Positions 45,185 to 54,701 of a DNA stretch of 64,000 nucleotides are shown one piece after another. A program made the translations under genes and the position numbers. Each line of letters starts with the position of its first letter. Position 1 is the stretch's first letter. The DNA is taken from assembly GCA_022730285.1 (NCBI GenBank), contig DZCQ01000001.1, positions 49,163-113,162 on the forward strand, written 5' to 3'. The DNA is from Flavobacterium psychrophilum. GTDB taxonomy: Bacteria > Bacteroidota > Bacteroidia > Flavobacteriales > Flavobacteriaceae. The notes under the pieces are model-generated. The model was given only the letters and a program-made list of their open reading frames with translations. It did no database searches and was not told the origin of the DNA.

Positions 45185-46963
45185 TTATGTGTTAGTATCA
45201 CCTCTTATTCTTCGATAATTTTTTCTAGCTTCTATAAAAAAGATGCTGTCTGGGTGCGTAGTAATTATTTTTTCAAAATTTATTTTTGCCTTCTCAACTT
45301 CGTGTAATTCTTTTTGATAGATTTCTCCTGTATAAAAAAGTGCTTCGTCTTGGTATATGCTTTCTGGGAAGTTAGTAAGTAGTTTTTGGTAGGATTCTAT
45401 GGCTTGTGTATATTTTTTTTGTTTTTCAAAAATTTTTCCAATTCTTATTAGACTTAATTCCTGAACGCTTTTGTACTGATTCATTTGTGCTATTTGCTCA
45501 TATTCTTGCAAGGCTAAACTAGACTTGTTTTGGTATGCTAAGAAATCTGCTTTGGCAAACTTTTTTAATGCTACTTGTGTAGAATCTTCGTCCGTTGCAT
45601 CGTTTATTATTAAAAATAGTTCCAAGGCATTGTTTGCAATAAGTTGTGATGTTGAAGATTTTAGCACTTTAAATTGGTTGCGTGCCCAACTAAAATCTCC
45701 TTTATAATAGTTAGATTGAGCCAATTTAAAACTCGCTTCATGTGCCAATGGGTCATTTTCTAAATTAGTCTCTATTTGTGCATAATACAAAATTGCTTGG
45801 TTGAATTGTTCATCAAGTAACAAAATGTCAGCGAGTTCCATTTTTATTTCCGCATTTTGATAAATGTTAATAGGTAAATCCAAAGCCTGCACAAGTCTGC
45901 TTTTAGCATTGTCAAATTGGTTTAAGTAAAATGCTTCAAAATGCGATTTTAATATTTGTAGTTTTATAGAATAAGGTGTTATGCCATACTTTTTTAATAA
46001 TAAATCTAATTTTTCGTTAATATTTGCATATTCTTGTGGCGTTGCATTGTTAATTTCAATAGAAACTAATTGGTAATATGCCTCCATTTGTAACTCTAAA
46101 TCTTTGGTGTTTTGTATTATAAAATTTAAAATTTCTTTTGATAGAATACTCTCGTTTTCCTCAGAAGCAAGTCCTGCGAGGCTTATAATATTTGTTAAAT
46201 TGTCTTGTGTTCTTTTAAAAATTGCTTTTTCTTGAACAAAAGCCTTTGCATATTCTTTTTGTTGGATAAAAAACCAACTCATGTATTGATTCCAAAATAT
46301 ATCTTGTGTTTTTTGTGTCCGAATTAACAATGCTTTTTTTAAATACTCTACAAATGTTTTGTTAGTATCTTCTTCTAAAAACCGTGTTAATTGATTTTGA
46401 ACCAATGCTAGATTATTTGGAAACTTAAATGAATAATCCAGCAAGGTATCAATCATTAAATCTGTTTGTCCAATTTGCCCTTGCAATAGTGCAATTTGAT
46501 AGTCAAAGTTACTATTTGGTATTAGAGTTGTTGCTAGTTTATAAGATTCTATTGCTTGCTCTATTAATACTTTTTGTTCAAAATCTCTTGCAATTAAATA
46601 AACTTCATTTGGGTTGTCTTTAATTTTATCAATAGCAGTTTTATAGTTTTTTTTTGCCCTTACAAGGTCTTTTTGTAATTCAAAATTATAACCTAATGCT
46701 ACATATAAATTAGGTTTTTTAGTTTTGTTGATTCTGGCAACTATTAAATTTTCTGCTTTTTCAAATTGTTTTAATTGCTGATAGCACAAAACTTGCTTTT
46801 GAAATATTGGCATATTATTAGGCTGTTTTTTTGCTAAATCGTCATAAATAAGTATCGCTTTTTCAAATTCTCCTTGGTCAAAATAATTCTGTGCCAATTG
46901 CTCATTTTGTGAAAAAATGGCAATTGGAATACAAAGAAAAATATACAAAAAAACTTTTTTCAT
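45185..46963 (-). CDS. exported tetratricopeptide repeat protein
   Basis: A 592-aa protein with a signal peptide (about 1-18, cleaved near FSQ). TPR units fill the rest, clearest at 21-90 (AQNYFDQGEFEKAILIYDDLA) and 480-580 (LIRIGKIFEKQKKYTQAIESYQKLL; ALFYTGEIYQKELHEVEKAKINFEKII). It is probably periplasmic and scaffolding in nature; partners are unknown. It is 24 bp downstream of serS and 12 bp upstream of the DUF4286 gene. Similar genes in flavobacteria share this position. Confidence 0.85.
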   Translation of the reverse strand: MKKVFLYIFLCIPIAIFSQNEQLAQNYFDQGEFEKAILIYDDLAKKQPNNMPIFQKQVLCYQQLKQFEKAENLIVARINKTKKPNLYVALGYNFELQKDLVRAKKNYKTAIDKIKDNPNEVYLIARDFEQKVLIEQAIESYKLATTLIPNSNFDYQIALLQGQIGQTDLMIDTLLDYSFKFPNNLALVQNQLTRFLEEDTNKTFVEYLKKALLIRTQKTQDIFWNQYMSWFFIQQKEYAKAFVQEKAIFKRTQDNLTNIISLAGLASEENESILSKEILNFIIQNTKDLELQMEAYYQLVSIEINNATPQEYANINEKLDLLLKKYGITPYSIKLQILKSHFEAFYLNQFDNAKSRLVQALDLPINIYQNAEIKMELADILLLDEQFNQAILYYAQIETNLENDPLAHEASFKLAQSNYYKGDFSWARNQFKVLKSSTSQLIANNALELFLIINDATDEDSTQVALKKFAKADFLAYQNKSSLALQEYEQIAQMNQYKSVQELSLIRIGKIFEKQKKYTQAIESYQKLLTNFPESIYQDEALFYTGEIYQKELHEVEKAKINFEKIITTHPDSIFFIEARKNYRRIRGDTNT

Positions 46964-46987
46964 TGGTATAAAATACTAGTAACGAAT

Positions 46988-48259
46988 TTAGTTTATAATA
47001 TCAAATCCGGTATATTTTCGTAATACTTCTGGAATTACAATTCCTTCTGGCGTTTGATAATTTTCAAGAATTGCAGCTAGTATTCTTGGCAATGCCAGAG
47101 AACTTCCGTTTAAGGTGTGTGCTAACTGATTTTTACCTTCTTTATCTTTAAATCTTAATTTTAATCGATTGGATTGAAAAGTTTCAAAATTAGATACAGA
47201 GCTTATTTCCAACCATCTATCTTGTGCTGTAGAAAATACTTCAAAATCGTAGGTTAATGCCGATGCAAAGCCCATGTCTCCACCACAAAGACGCAAAATT
47301 CTGTATGGAAGTTCTAGTTCTTGCAATATGTTTTTAACATGATTTACCATTGTATCTAACGCTTGATAGGAATTAGATGGGTGTTCTATTCTTACAATTT
47401 CTACCTTGTCAAATTGGTGTAATCTGTTTAATCCACGAACATGAGCTCCCCAAGAGCCAGCTTCTCTTCTAAAACAAGGAGTGTAACCAGTTGCTAGAAT
47501 AGGCAATTCGTTTTCATTTAAAATTACATCTCTAAAAATATTTGTAATAGGAACTTCGGCAGTTGGAATTAGATATAAATCATCTTTTGCATCATGATAC
47601 ATTTGCCCTTCTTTGTCTGGCAATTGTCCTGTTCCATAAGCAGATGCCTCGTTTACAAGATGCGGAACTTGGTATTCTTGGTAGCCAGCATCTGTATTTT
47701 TATCCAAGAAATAGGCAATTAAAGCACGTTGTAATTTTGCTCCTTTTCCCTTATAGACTGGAAAGCCAGGTGCGGTTATTTTTGTACCTAGTTCAAAATC
47801 TACAATGTCATATTTTTTTATAAGTTCCCAATGCGGTAAAGCATCTTGATGCAAAACAGGGATATTTCCTTCTTGAAAAATAGTTTCATTTTCTTCGGGT
47901 GTTTTTCCATTGGGTACAATATCTGCTGGGAGATTTGGTAAGGTGTATAATTTTTGTGTTAATTCCGTTGTAAAGTTTTCGGTTTGTTCCGAGAATAATT
48001 TAATTTTTTCCTTTAACAGAGATACTTTTTTCTTTAATATTTCTGCTTTTGCTTTCTCGCCTGATTTCATTAATTCGCCAATATCTTTTGCAAGTTTATT
48101 AGCTTCAAATAGATTGTTGTCAAGAGTTGCTTGCGATGCTCTTTTATCTTCGTCTAATTGAATAATCTCCTGAACGGTAGTAGTTACATCTATATTCCTT
48201 TTTGCTAGTGCTTGGATAACTTTTTCTTTGTTTTCTCTAATATATGTTACTTGTAGCAT
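46988..48259 (-). CDS. serS: seryl-tRNA synthetase
   Basis: A 423-aa class II aminoacyl-tRNA synthetase. The N-terminal coiled-coil arm binds the long variable arm of tRNA-Ser (about 30-100). Class II motifs follow: motif 2 YTPCFRREAGSWGAHVRGLNRLHQF and motif 3 near the C-terminus (TLNGSSLALPRILAAILENYQ). TAEVPITNIF is the serine/ATP-binding segment. It starts 6 bp after valS, so both synthetases are made from one transcript. Confidence 0.97.
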   Translation of the reverse strand: MLQVTYIRENKEKVIQALAKRNIDVTTTVQEIIQLDEDKRASQATLDNNLFEANKLAKDIGELMKSGEKAKAEILKKKVSLLKEKIKLFSEQTENFTTELTQKLYTLPNLPADIVPNGKTPEENETIFQEGNIPVLHQDALPHWELIKKYDIVDFELGTKITAPGFPVYKGKGAKLQRALIAYFLDKNTDAGYQEYQVPHLVNEASAYGTGQLPDKEGQMYHDAKDDLYLIPTAEVPITNIFRDVILNENELPILATGYTPCFRREAGSWGAHVRGLNRLHQFDKVEIVRIEHPSNSYQALDTMVNHVKNILQELELPYRILRLCGGDMGFASALTYDFEVFSTAQDRWLEISSVSNFETFQSNRLKLRFKDKEGKNQLAHTLNGSSLALPRILAAILENYQTPEGIVIPEVLRKYTGFDIIN

Positions 48260-48265
48260 GATTTT

Positions 48266-50899
48266 TTATTTTAATTTAGTTAGACTTTGCTCTATTGTAG
48301 CAATTTTTGCTAGAGCATCTGCTTGTTTTTTGCGTTCGTTTTCTAAAACTTTTTCTGGAGCACCTGCTAGAAATTTTTCGTTTAGTAGCTTTCCTTCTAC
48401 CGATTTTAAAAAGCCTTTGGTATAATTTAATTCTTCGGTTAATTTTGCTATTTCTGTTGCTATATCTATATTTCCAGAAATAGGAATAAAATATTCGTTA
48501 GATTTTACTCTACACGACAAAGCGTTATCCATACCGTTAGTTACATACTGTAAGGAGCTAATATTTGTTAGTTTAGTGATAATGCAATCAAAATTTTCAG
48601 GAACTTTCTCGTTGTTAATCACCCGAAGTTCTAAAGCATCTTTGAACGGAATATTTTTGTCTTTTCTGATAGTTCTGATGTTAGAAATTACCTCTGCGGC
48701 GAAATCAAAATCGCTAATTAACTGTTTGTTGTAAGAAATAAATTCTGGGTAAATGCTAATAATCAAAGCTTCGTTAGTTGCACGCGGAGAAATTAATTGC
48801 CAAATTTCTTCTGTTACAAATGGCATAAATGGATTTAAAAGTTTTAAATTACTTTCAAACAATTCTATTGCTTTTGCAAAAGTCACACTATCAATAGGTT
48901 GTTGATAAGCTGGTTTTATCATTTCTAGAAACCAAGAGCAAAAATCGTCCCAAACCAGTTTGTAAATTGCCATTAATGCATCAGAAATTCTGTATTTTCC
49001 AAAATCATCTTCAATAGCTAATAGCGTTTGTTGTAATTTTGCTTCATACCATTCTATGGCTACTTTGCTATATTCTGGTTGTGGAATAGTTTCGGAGACT
49101 TGCCAGCCTTTTATCAATTTGAAAGCATTCCATATTTTGTTTGTAAATGCTTTTCCTTGATTGCATAATTCTTCGTCAAACATGATATCGTTTCCAGCCG
49201 AAGCACTTAGAAGCAAGCCGACTCTAACCCCATCTGCACCAAATTTTTCTATTAATTCTAATGGTTCAGGAGAGTTTCCTAATGATTTTGACATTTTTCT
49301 ACGTTGATTATCACGTACTAATCCTGTAAGATATACATTGGAAAAAGGTTTTTTGTCAGTATATTCGTAGCCAGCGATAATCATACGTGCCACCCAAAAG
49401 AAGAGTATGTCTGGTCCGGTAACTAGGTCGTTAGTAGGGTAGTAGTACTTAAAGTCTTTGTTTTCAGGGTCTAAAATACCATCAAAAACTGCCATTGGCC
49501 ACAACCATGACGAAAACCAAGTGTCTAAAACATCCGAATCTTGTGTTAAATCTGAGAGTTGAAGTTGTGTGTTTGCGGTTTTTATTTTGGCTAATTTTAA
49601 AGCTTCTTCGCTATTTTCAGCTACAACAAAATCGTCTTTGCTATCGCCATAAAAAAAGGCTGGAATTTGCTGTCCCCACCATAATTGACGGGAGATATTC
49701 CAATCCCTAATATTTTCTAACCAATGTTTGTAGGTGTTATTAAATCGTGATGGATATAATTTTATTTCTTCGGTTTCCAGAACGGCTTTGATGGCTGGTT
49801 TAACCAAATCTTCCATTTTTAAAAACCATTGGTCAGAAAGGCGAGGTTCTATAACCGCTTTAGTCCTTTCTGATGTTCCTACATTATTAACATAGTTTTC
49901 TGTTTTGGCTAATGCTCCAATTTGTTCAAGTTCTGTTTCAATTTCTTTTCGTACCACAAATCGATCTTTTCCTTGGTAATGCAAACCATGGGAGTTTAAA
50001 GAAGCATCGTCATTAAAAACATCAATAATTTCCAAATGGTATTTTTCTCCAAGGGTTTTGTCATTCACATCGTGTGCAGGAGTTACTTTTAGGCAACCTG
50101 TTCCGAATTCAACATCAACGTATTCATCTTCAATAATAGGAATTTCTCTGCCACAAATAGGAACAGTTGCTTTTTTACCCTTTAAATGCTTAAAACGTTC
50201 ATCTTTTGGATTGATACAAATTGCACTATCTCCGAATATGGTTTCTGGGCGTGTTGTTGCTACTGTTAAGAAATCTTCTGAATCTACAATTTTATATCGT
50301 AAAAAGTATAATTTTCCTTGTCTTTCTTCAAAATTTACTTCCTCGTCAGATAAGGTGGTTTTTGCTTCTGGATCCCAATTCACCATTCGATATCCACGAT
50401 ATATTTGTCCTTTATTATATAAATCAACAAAAGATTTAATTACCGATGCACTCATGTTTGGATCCATGGTAAATTTTGTTCTGTCCCAATCGCAGGAGCA
50501 GCCTAATTGTTTTAGTTGTTCCAGTATTGTGCCTCCATATTTTGTAGTCCAATCCCAAGCGTGGTTTAAAAATTGTTCTCTTGTTAAATCATTTTTGTTA
50601 ATCCCCTCTGTTTTTAATTTGGCTACAACTTTTGCTTCGGTGGCAATAGAGGCATGGTCTGTTCCAGGAACCCAACAAGCATTATATCCTTTGTGTCTTG
50701 CACGACGAATTAGTACATCTTGAATAGTATTATTCAGCATGTGACCCATGTGTAGTACGCCAGTTACATTTGGAGGTGGTATTACAATAGTATAAGGAGT
50801 ACGATGGTCTGGGGTGGAATGAAAATATTTATTGTCAGTCCAATATTTGTACCATTTTTGTTCCGTTTCTTTGGCATTGAATTGTGGTGGAATTGTCAT
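48266..50899 (-). CDS. valS: valyl-tRNA synthetase
   Basis: An 877-aa class I synthetase. The HIGH-type motif is PPPNVTGVLHMGHM (about residues 41-54), and the KMSKS motif is in RRKMSKSLGNSPEP (about 530-543). The connective peptide 1 editing domain is present (TVATTRPETIFGD). The C-terminal coiled coil (about 815-877) is typical of ValRS. It leads the minus-strand run valS-serS-TPR-DUF4286-rsmA-mgtE, with an AT-rich divergent promoter region of 238 bp shared with mutL. Confidence 0.97.
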   Translation of the reverse strand: MTIPPQFNAKETEQKWYKYWTDNKYFHSTPDHRTPYTIVIPPPNVTGVLHMGHMLNNTIQDVLIRRARHKGYNACWVPGTDHASIATEAKVVAKLKTEGINKNDLTREQFLNHAWDWTTKYGGTILEQLKQLGCSCDWDRTKFTMDPNMSASVIKSFVDLYNKGQIYRGYRMVNWDPEAKTTLSDEEVNFEERQGKLYFLRYKIVDSEDFLTVATTRPETIFGDSAICINPKDERFKHLKGKKATVPICGREIPIIEDEYVDVEFGTGCLKVTPAHDVNDKTLGEKYHLEIIDVFNDDASLNSHGLHYQGKDRFVVRKEIETELEQIGALAKTENYVNNVGTSERTKAVIEPRLSDQWFLKMEDLVKPAIKAVLETEEIKLYPSRFNNTYKHWLENIRDWNISRQLWWGQQIPAFFYGDSKDDFVVAENSEEALKLAKIKTANTQLQLSDLTQDSDVLDTWFSSWLWPMAVFDGILDPENKDFKYYYPTNDLVTGPDILFFWVARMIIAGYEYTDKKPFSNVYLTGLVRDNQRRKMSKSLGNSPEPLELIEKFGADGVRVGLLLSASAGNDIMFDEELCNQGKAFTNKIWNAFKLIKGWQVSETIPQPEYSKVAIEWYEAKLQQTLLAIEDDFGKYRISDALMAIYKLVWDDFCSWFLEMIKPAYQQPIDSVTFAKAIELFESNLKLLNPFMPFVTEEIWQLISPRATNEALIISIYPEFISYNKQLISDFDFAAEVISNIRTIRKDKNIPFKDALELRVINNEKVPENFDCIITKLTNISSLQYVTNGMDNALSCRVKSNEYFIPISGNIDIATEIAKLTEELNYTKGFLKSVEGKLLNEKFLAGAPEKVLENERKKQADALAKIATIEQSLTKLK

Positions 50900-51060
50900 A
50901 TATGTTTTTATTCTATTATTGGGTATTGGTGTGTAAAAAATGTGTGTAAATTTAGTAATTAAAAAATCAAAAGGGAAACGGTTTGCTTACTTTTAAAAAA
51001 ATATGCTACAAATTTCTTTTTTTAAGTTTTATTTAGCAATAAAAACCAAAACATTTTATG

Positions 51061-51068
51061 TAAATTTG
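51061..51068 (+). promoter_or_regulatory. putative -7 promoter element of mutL
   Basis: TAAATTTG fits the Bacteroidota -7 element and lies 69 bp before the mutL ATG at 51138. A clear TTTG at the proper upstream distance is missing, so the call is tentative. The rest of the 238-bp valS-mutL divergent gap is AT-rich and I see no further element. Confidence 0.4.
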
Positions 51069-51137
51069 CCTTTTTTATATTCATTTCCTTGTACTCTATA
51101 TCTATATATTCTTACTTATTTTTAATTTCATCTCTTA

Positions 51138-52979
51138 ATGTTTAGCATTATACAATTACTTCCAGATCATGTTGCCAATCAAATTGCCGCTGGCGAAGTG
51201 GTACAACGTCCCGCATCGGTAGTAAAAGAGTTGCTAGAAAATGCAATAGATGCGGGAGCTACAGATATAAAACTTATTTGTAAAGAAGCAGGAAAAGTGT
51301 TAATACAAGTTATAGATAACGGAAAAGGAATGTCTGTAACCGATGCAAGATTGTGTTTTGATAGGCATGCTACTTCTAAAATAAAAAAAGCCGAAGATTT
51401 ATTCGATTTGCATACGAAAGGATTTAGAGGCGAAGCATTAGCATCTATTGCTGCAATTGCACATGTTGAGTTAAAAACAAAGCAAAATCAGGAAGAATTA
51501 GGCACACATATTATCATAGAAGGCAGCAAAATTATATCTCAAGAGGTTGCTGTTTTACCAGTTGGAACTTCTTTTTTAGTTAAAAATTTGTTTTATAATA
51601 TTCCAGCTAGACGTAATTTTTTAAAATCGGATATTGTGGAGTTAAGACATATTGTGGATGAATTTCAGCGTGTTGCCTTGTCTCATCACACCATTCATTT
51701 TACTTTTTATCATAATGGAAGTGATTTGTTTAACTTGCCACCAAGTAATATTAGACAGCGAATAGTAAACGTTTTTGGAGGGAAAACAAATGAAAAACTT
51801 GTTCCAATAAATGAGGAAACTGAAATTGTTATCATAGATGGGTTTATTGGAAAACCAGAATATTCTAAAAAGAGTAAGGGAGAACAATTCTTTTTCGTAA
51901 ACGATAGGTTTATTAAGAGTGGCTATTTGCATCATGCAATTTTAGCAGGATATGAAGGGTTATTACGTGATGGTGGACAACCAAGTTATTTTTTGCATTT
52001 AAAAGTGCCACCACATACCATTGATATTAATATTCACCCAACAAAAACAGAAATAAAATTTGACGATGAGCAATCTTTGTATGCCATTTTACGCTCTTCG
52101 GTAAAGCATAGTCTTGGGCAATTTAACGTTGCTCCTGTTTTGGATTTTGACAGAGATTCTAATTTAGATATTCCTTATAATTACGAAAGTAAACAAGCGG
52201 AAGTTCCTGCTATAGAATACGATAGAAATTTTAACCCATTTAAAGAAAACACTTCTACTAATAATAATAATTATACTGCTAAAATTCCGAAGAGTCCAAG
52301 TTGGGAAAGTTTATATACCGGAATTAATCAAAATTTAATAGATGTGTCTCCTCACATATTCGAAACGGAAACGGTAAGTAGTTCTTTATTTACCGATACT
52401 GAAAAAGATTTTAATGCCACCAGTGTCTATCAATTACACAAAAAATATATTGTAAGTCCAATCAAATCGGGTATGCTAGTTATAGATCAGCAGCGAGCAC
52501 ATCAACGTATTTTGTACGAACAATTTTTGAAAAATATAACCATAAAACAAGCAAATAGTCAGCAATTATTATTTCCTTTAACAGTACATTTTTCTAGTCA
52601 CGAAATTACAATTTTAAATAGCATTAAGCAATCTTTAGAAAGTACAGGATTTGTTTTTGAAGAAGTGTCTAGTACAAATATTGTAATATCAGGATTGCCA
52701 GTTACTATGCAAGAAGGAGAGGTAACTAAAGTTTTAGAAGAACTAATAGTAGATTTGCTACAAGAAATCCCAGAAGCAAGTTTTAGTCAGATGGATAGCA
52801 TGGCAAAAAGTTTAGCAAAAAGCTTGGCTATTAAAACCGGAATGTATTTAACAGAAAGAGAACAAGAAAATATAGTAAATGGTTTATTTGCTTGTAAAGA
52901 ATTTTCTATATCGCCTTTTAACAAAACAATTTTTATTACTTTTAGTACAGAAGATTTAGATAAAAAATTTAATTTATGA
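51138..52979 (+). CDS. mutL: DNA mismatch repair protein MutL
   Basis: A 613-aa MutL. The N-terminal GHKL ATPase (about 1-330) has NAIDAGATDIKL, DNGKGM, and GFRGEALASI, as needed for ATP-driven dimerisation. The C-terminal dimerisation domain (about 420-613) carries DQQRAHQRILYE at about residue 447 where endonuclease-type MutLs have DQHAxxExxxxE; His and the first Glu are replaced. The C-terminal CPHGRP-like motif is also not seen. The final 4 bp overlap the next gene (ATGA). Confidence 0.95.
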   Translation: MFSIIQLLPDHVANQIAAGEVVQRPASVVKELLENAIDAGATDIKLICKEAGKVLIQVIDNGKGMSVTDARLCFDRHATSKIKKAEDLFDLHTKGFRGEALASIAAIAHVELKTKQNQEELGTHIIIEGSKIISQEVAVLPVGTSFLVKNLFYNIPARRNFLKSDIVELRHIVDEFQRVALSHHTIHFTFYHNGSDLFNLPPSNIRQRIVNVFGGKTNEKLVPINEETEIVIIDGFIGKPEYSKKSKGEQFFFVNDRFIKSGYLHHAILAGYEGLLRDGGQPSYFLHLKVPPHTIDINIHPTKTEIKFDDEQSLYAILRSSVKHSLGQFNVAPVLDFDRDSNLDIPYNYESKQAEVPAIEYDRNFNPFKENTSTNNNNYTAKIPKSPSWESLYTGINQNLIDVSPHIFETETVSSSLFTDTEKDFNATSVYQLHKKYIVSPIKSGMLVIDQQRAHQRILYEQFLKNITIKQANSQQLLFPLTVHFSSHEITILNSIKQSLESTGFVFEEVSSTNIVISGLPVTMQEGEVTKVLEELIVDLLQEIPEASFSQMDSMAKSLAKSLAIKTGMYLTEREQENIVNGLFACKEFSISPFNKTIFITFSTEDLDKKFNL

Positions 52980-53716
52980 TGAATATCACGCCTACGGTTA
53001 AGCAATTATTAATAATTAACGTGCTTTTTTTTCTAGGAGCTCAATTGGTTCCTCTTTCCGAAAAATATTTTGCACTTTATTATTTTGAAAACCCTAATTT
53101 TAGATACTGGCAACCTTTAACACACATGTTTATGCATGGAAATTTAATGCATATTGTATTTAATATGTTTGCGTTAATTTCTTTTGGTAGTTTGTTAGAA
53201 AATATTTGGGGGACTAAAAAATTTCTGTTTTTTTATTTCTCCTGTGGCTTGGGAGCAGCATTAATTCATTCAGGAGTAAACTATTATTTTTTTCATGAAG
53301 GAGTGAGTATTTTGCAAAATAATGGATTTAATTCTTCTGATGTAATAGCTACTTTGAGCAAAGGAAAGTATGATTCTGTTTGGGAACAGTTACTATCTAC
53401 AACTCAATTTCAAAATATGATAACTACTTTTAGTACACCCGCAGTTGGTGCCTCTGGAGCAATATACGGATTGCTAATTGCCTTTGCTTTTTTATTTCCA
53501 AATGCCGAATTGGCTCTAATGTTTATTCCTATTCCTATCAAAGCGAAATATTTTGTAACTTTTTTGGTTGGTATAGATTTGTTTTCTGGTGTTACAGGAT
53601 ATTCCATTTTTAGTACTGGAGTCGCACATTTTGCACACGTTGGAGGAGCATTAGTAGGCTTTATTATTATGTGGTACTGGAAAAATGACAATTTCAAGAG
53701 CAATTCAATAAATTAA
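52976..53716 (+). CDS. rhomboid family intramembrane serine protease (first of two)
   Basis: A 246-aa membrane protein with about six helices. The catalytic Ser is in VGASGAIYGLL (GxSG, about residue 160) and the catalytic His in VAHFAHVGGALVGF; an oxyanion His/Asn is in HIVFNMFAL. Rhomboids cleave transmembrane segments of other proteins; substrates are unknown here. It overlaps mutL by 4 bp and is followed 23 bp later by a second rhomboid gene. Confidence 0.93.
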   Translation: MMNITPTVKQLLIINVLFFLGAQLVPLSEKYFALYYFENPNFRYWQPLTHMFMHGNLMHIVFNMFALISFGSLLENIWGTKKFLFFYFSCGLGAALIHSGVNYYFFHEGVSILQNNGFNSSDVIATLSKGKYDSVWEQLLSTTQFQNMITTFSTPAVGASGAIYGLLIAFAFLFPNAELALMFIPIPIKAKYFVTFLVGIDLFSGVTGYSIFSTGVAHFAHVGGALVGFIIMWYWKNDNFKSNSIN

Positions 53717-53739
53717 ATGCAAACAATAAATCTAAATTC

Positions 53740-54627
53740 ATGAATATTATACAGGATTTAAAATTGCAGTACAAAATAGGTGGTATTGCCATTCAATTAA
53801 TTATTTGGAATATAGTACTATTCATAGTTCCAGAAGTTATCTTCTCGCTATTAACTCTTTTCAAAATAAATATCAATTATTTTGATTACATAGCTTTATC
53901 CAATAAATATCAAGTAGTATTATTTAAACCTTGGACGTTAATTTCGTATTCTTTTTTTCATAATGGATTTTTTCATCTATTATTTAATATGATTATTTTA
54001 AATTTTGGAGCACAACTATTTACTAATTTTTTCACACAAAAACAGCTTTTAAGCGTCTATGTACTTGGAGGTTTTTTTGCAGGAATCGTATATGTAGTTT
54101 GTTACACATTTTTGCCATTATTAGCTAGTGAAAATACACTTTTAGTAGGAGCTTCGGCTTCGGTTATGGCTGTTTTATTCGCATCTGCAAGCTTTAGACC
54201 TTTGCAAGAAATAAGACTATTGTTTATTGGCACAATTAAATTATGGCATATTGCTTTTTTGTATTTGGCTATTGATTTGATACAATTGCCTATGGAGAAT
54301 ACTGGTGGACATTTAGCACATTTAGGTGGTGCATTATTCGGTTTTTTGTATATCCAATTTTTGAAAAATGGAACGGATTTAGGTAAAGGTTTCAACCAAT
54401 TTTTGGATTGGATTGTTCCTTTCTTTTCTACAAATAAACCGAAACCTTTTAAAAAAGTATATAAATCTGCTACAATAAAGCCTACTCAAAATACAAAATC
54501 TAGTATTGTGGTAAAGAATAAGCAGCAACAACAAATTGATGAAATTCTAGATAAAATTAGTCGTTCTGGTTATGATAGTTTAAGTACTGCCGAAAAAGAA
54601 TTTTTATTTAAGTCTGGCAAATCCTGA
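53740..54627 (+). CDS. rhomboid family intramembrane serine protease (second) with DUF6576 tail
   Basis: A 295-aa protein with six or seven helices in the first 220 residues. The catalytic Ser is in VGASASVMAVL and the His in GGHLAHLGGALFGFLY, with HLLFNMIIL for the oxyanion hole. Here the residue after the catalytic Ser is Ala rather than Gly. The C-terminal 50 residues (QQQQIDEILDKISRSGYDSLSTAEK) match the DUF6576 rhomboid tail and are cytosolic. Such tandem rhomboids downstream of mutL are typical of flavobacteria. Confidence 0.92.
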   Translation: MNIIQDLKLQYKIGGIAIQLIIWNIVLFIVPEVIFSLLTLFKININYFDYIALSNKYQVVLFKPWTLISYSFFHNGFFHLLFNMIILNFGAQLFTNFFTQKQLLSVYVLGGFFAGIVYVVCYTFLPLLASENTLLVGASASVMAVLFASASFRPLQEIRLLFIGTIKLWHIAFLYLAIDLIQLPMENTGGHLAHLGGALFGFLYIQFLKNGTDLGKGFNQFLDWIVPFFSTNKPKPFKKVYKSATIKPTQNTKSSIVVKNKQQQQIDEILDKISRSGYDSLSTAEKEFLFKSGKS

Positions 54628-54701
54628 TTTTTTAATATTTTAAATATTGTCAGCTATTTTAATTTTTGTTTATTTGCAATTAATTTGAATGAAACTAATG
54701 C

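Noticed and set aside
50058-50723. 221-aa plus-strand frame inside valS
   Set aside because: Antisense shadow of a highly conserved synthetase sequence; no recognisable motif.
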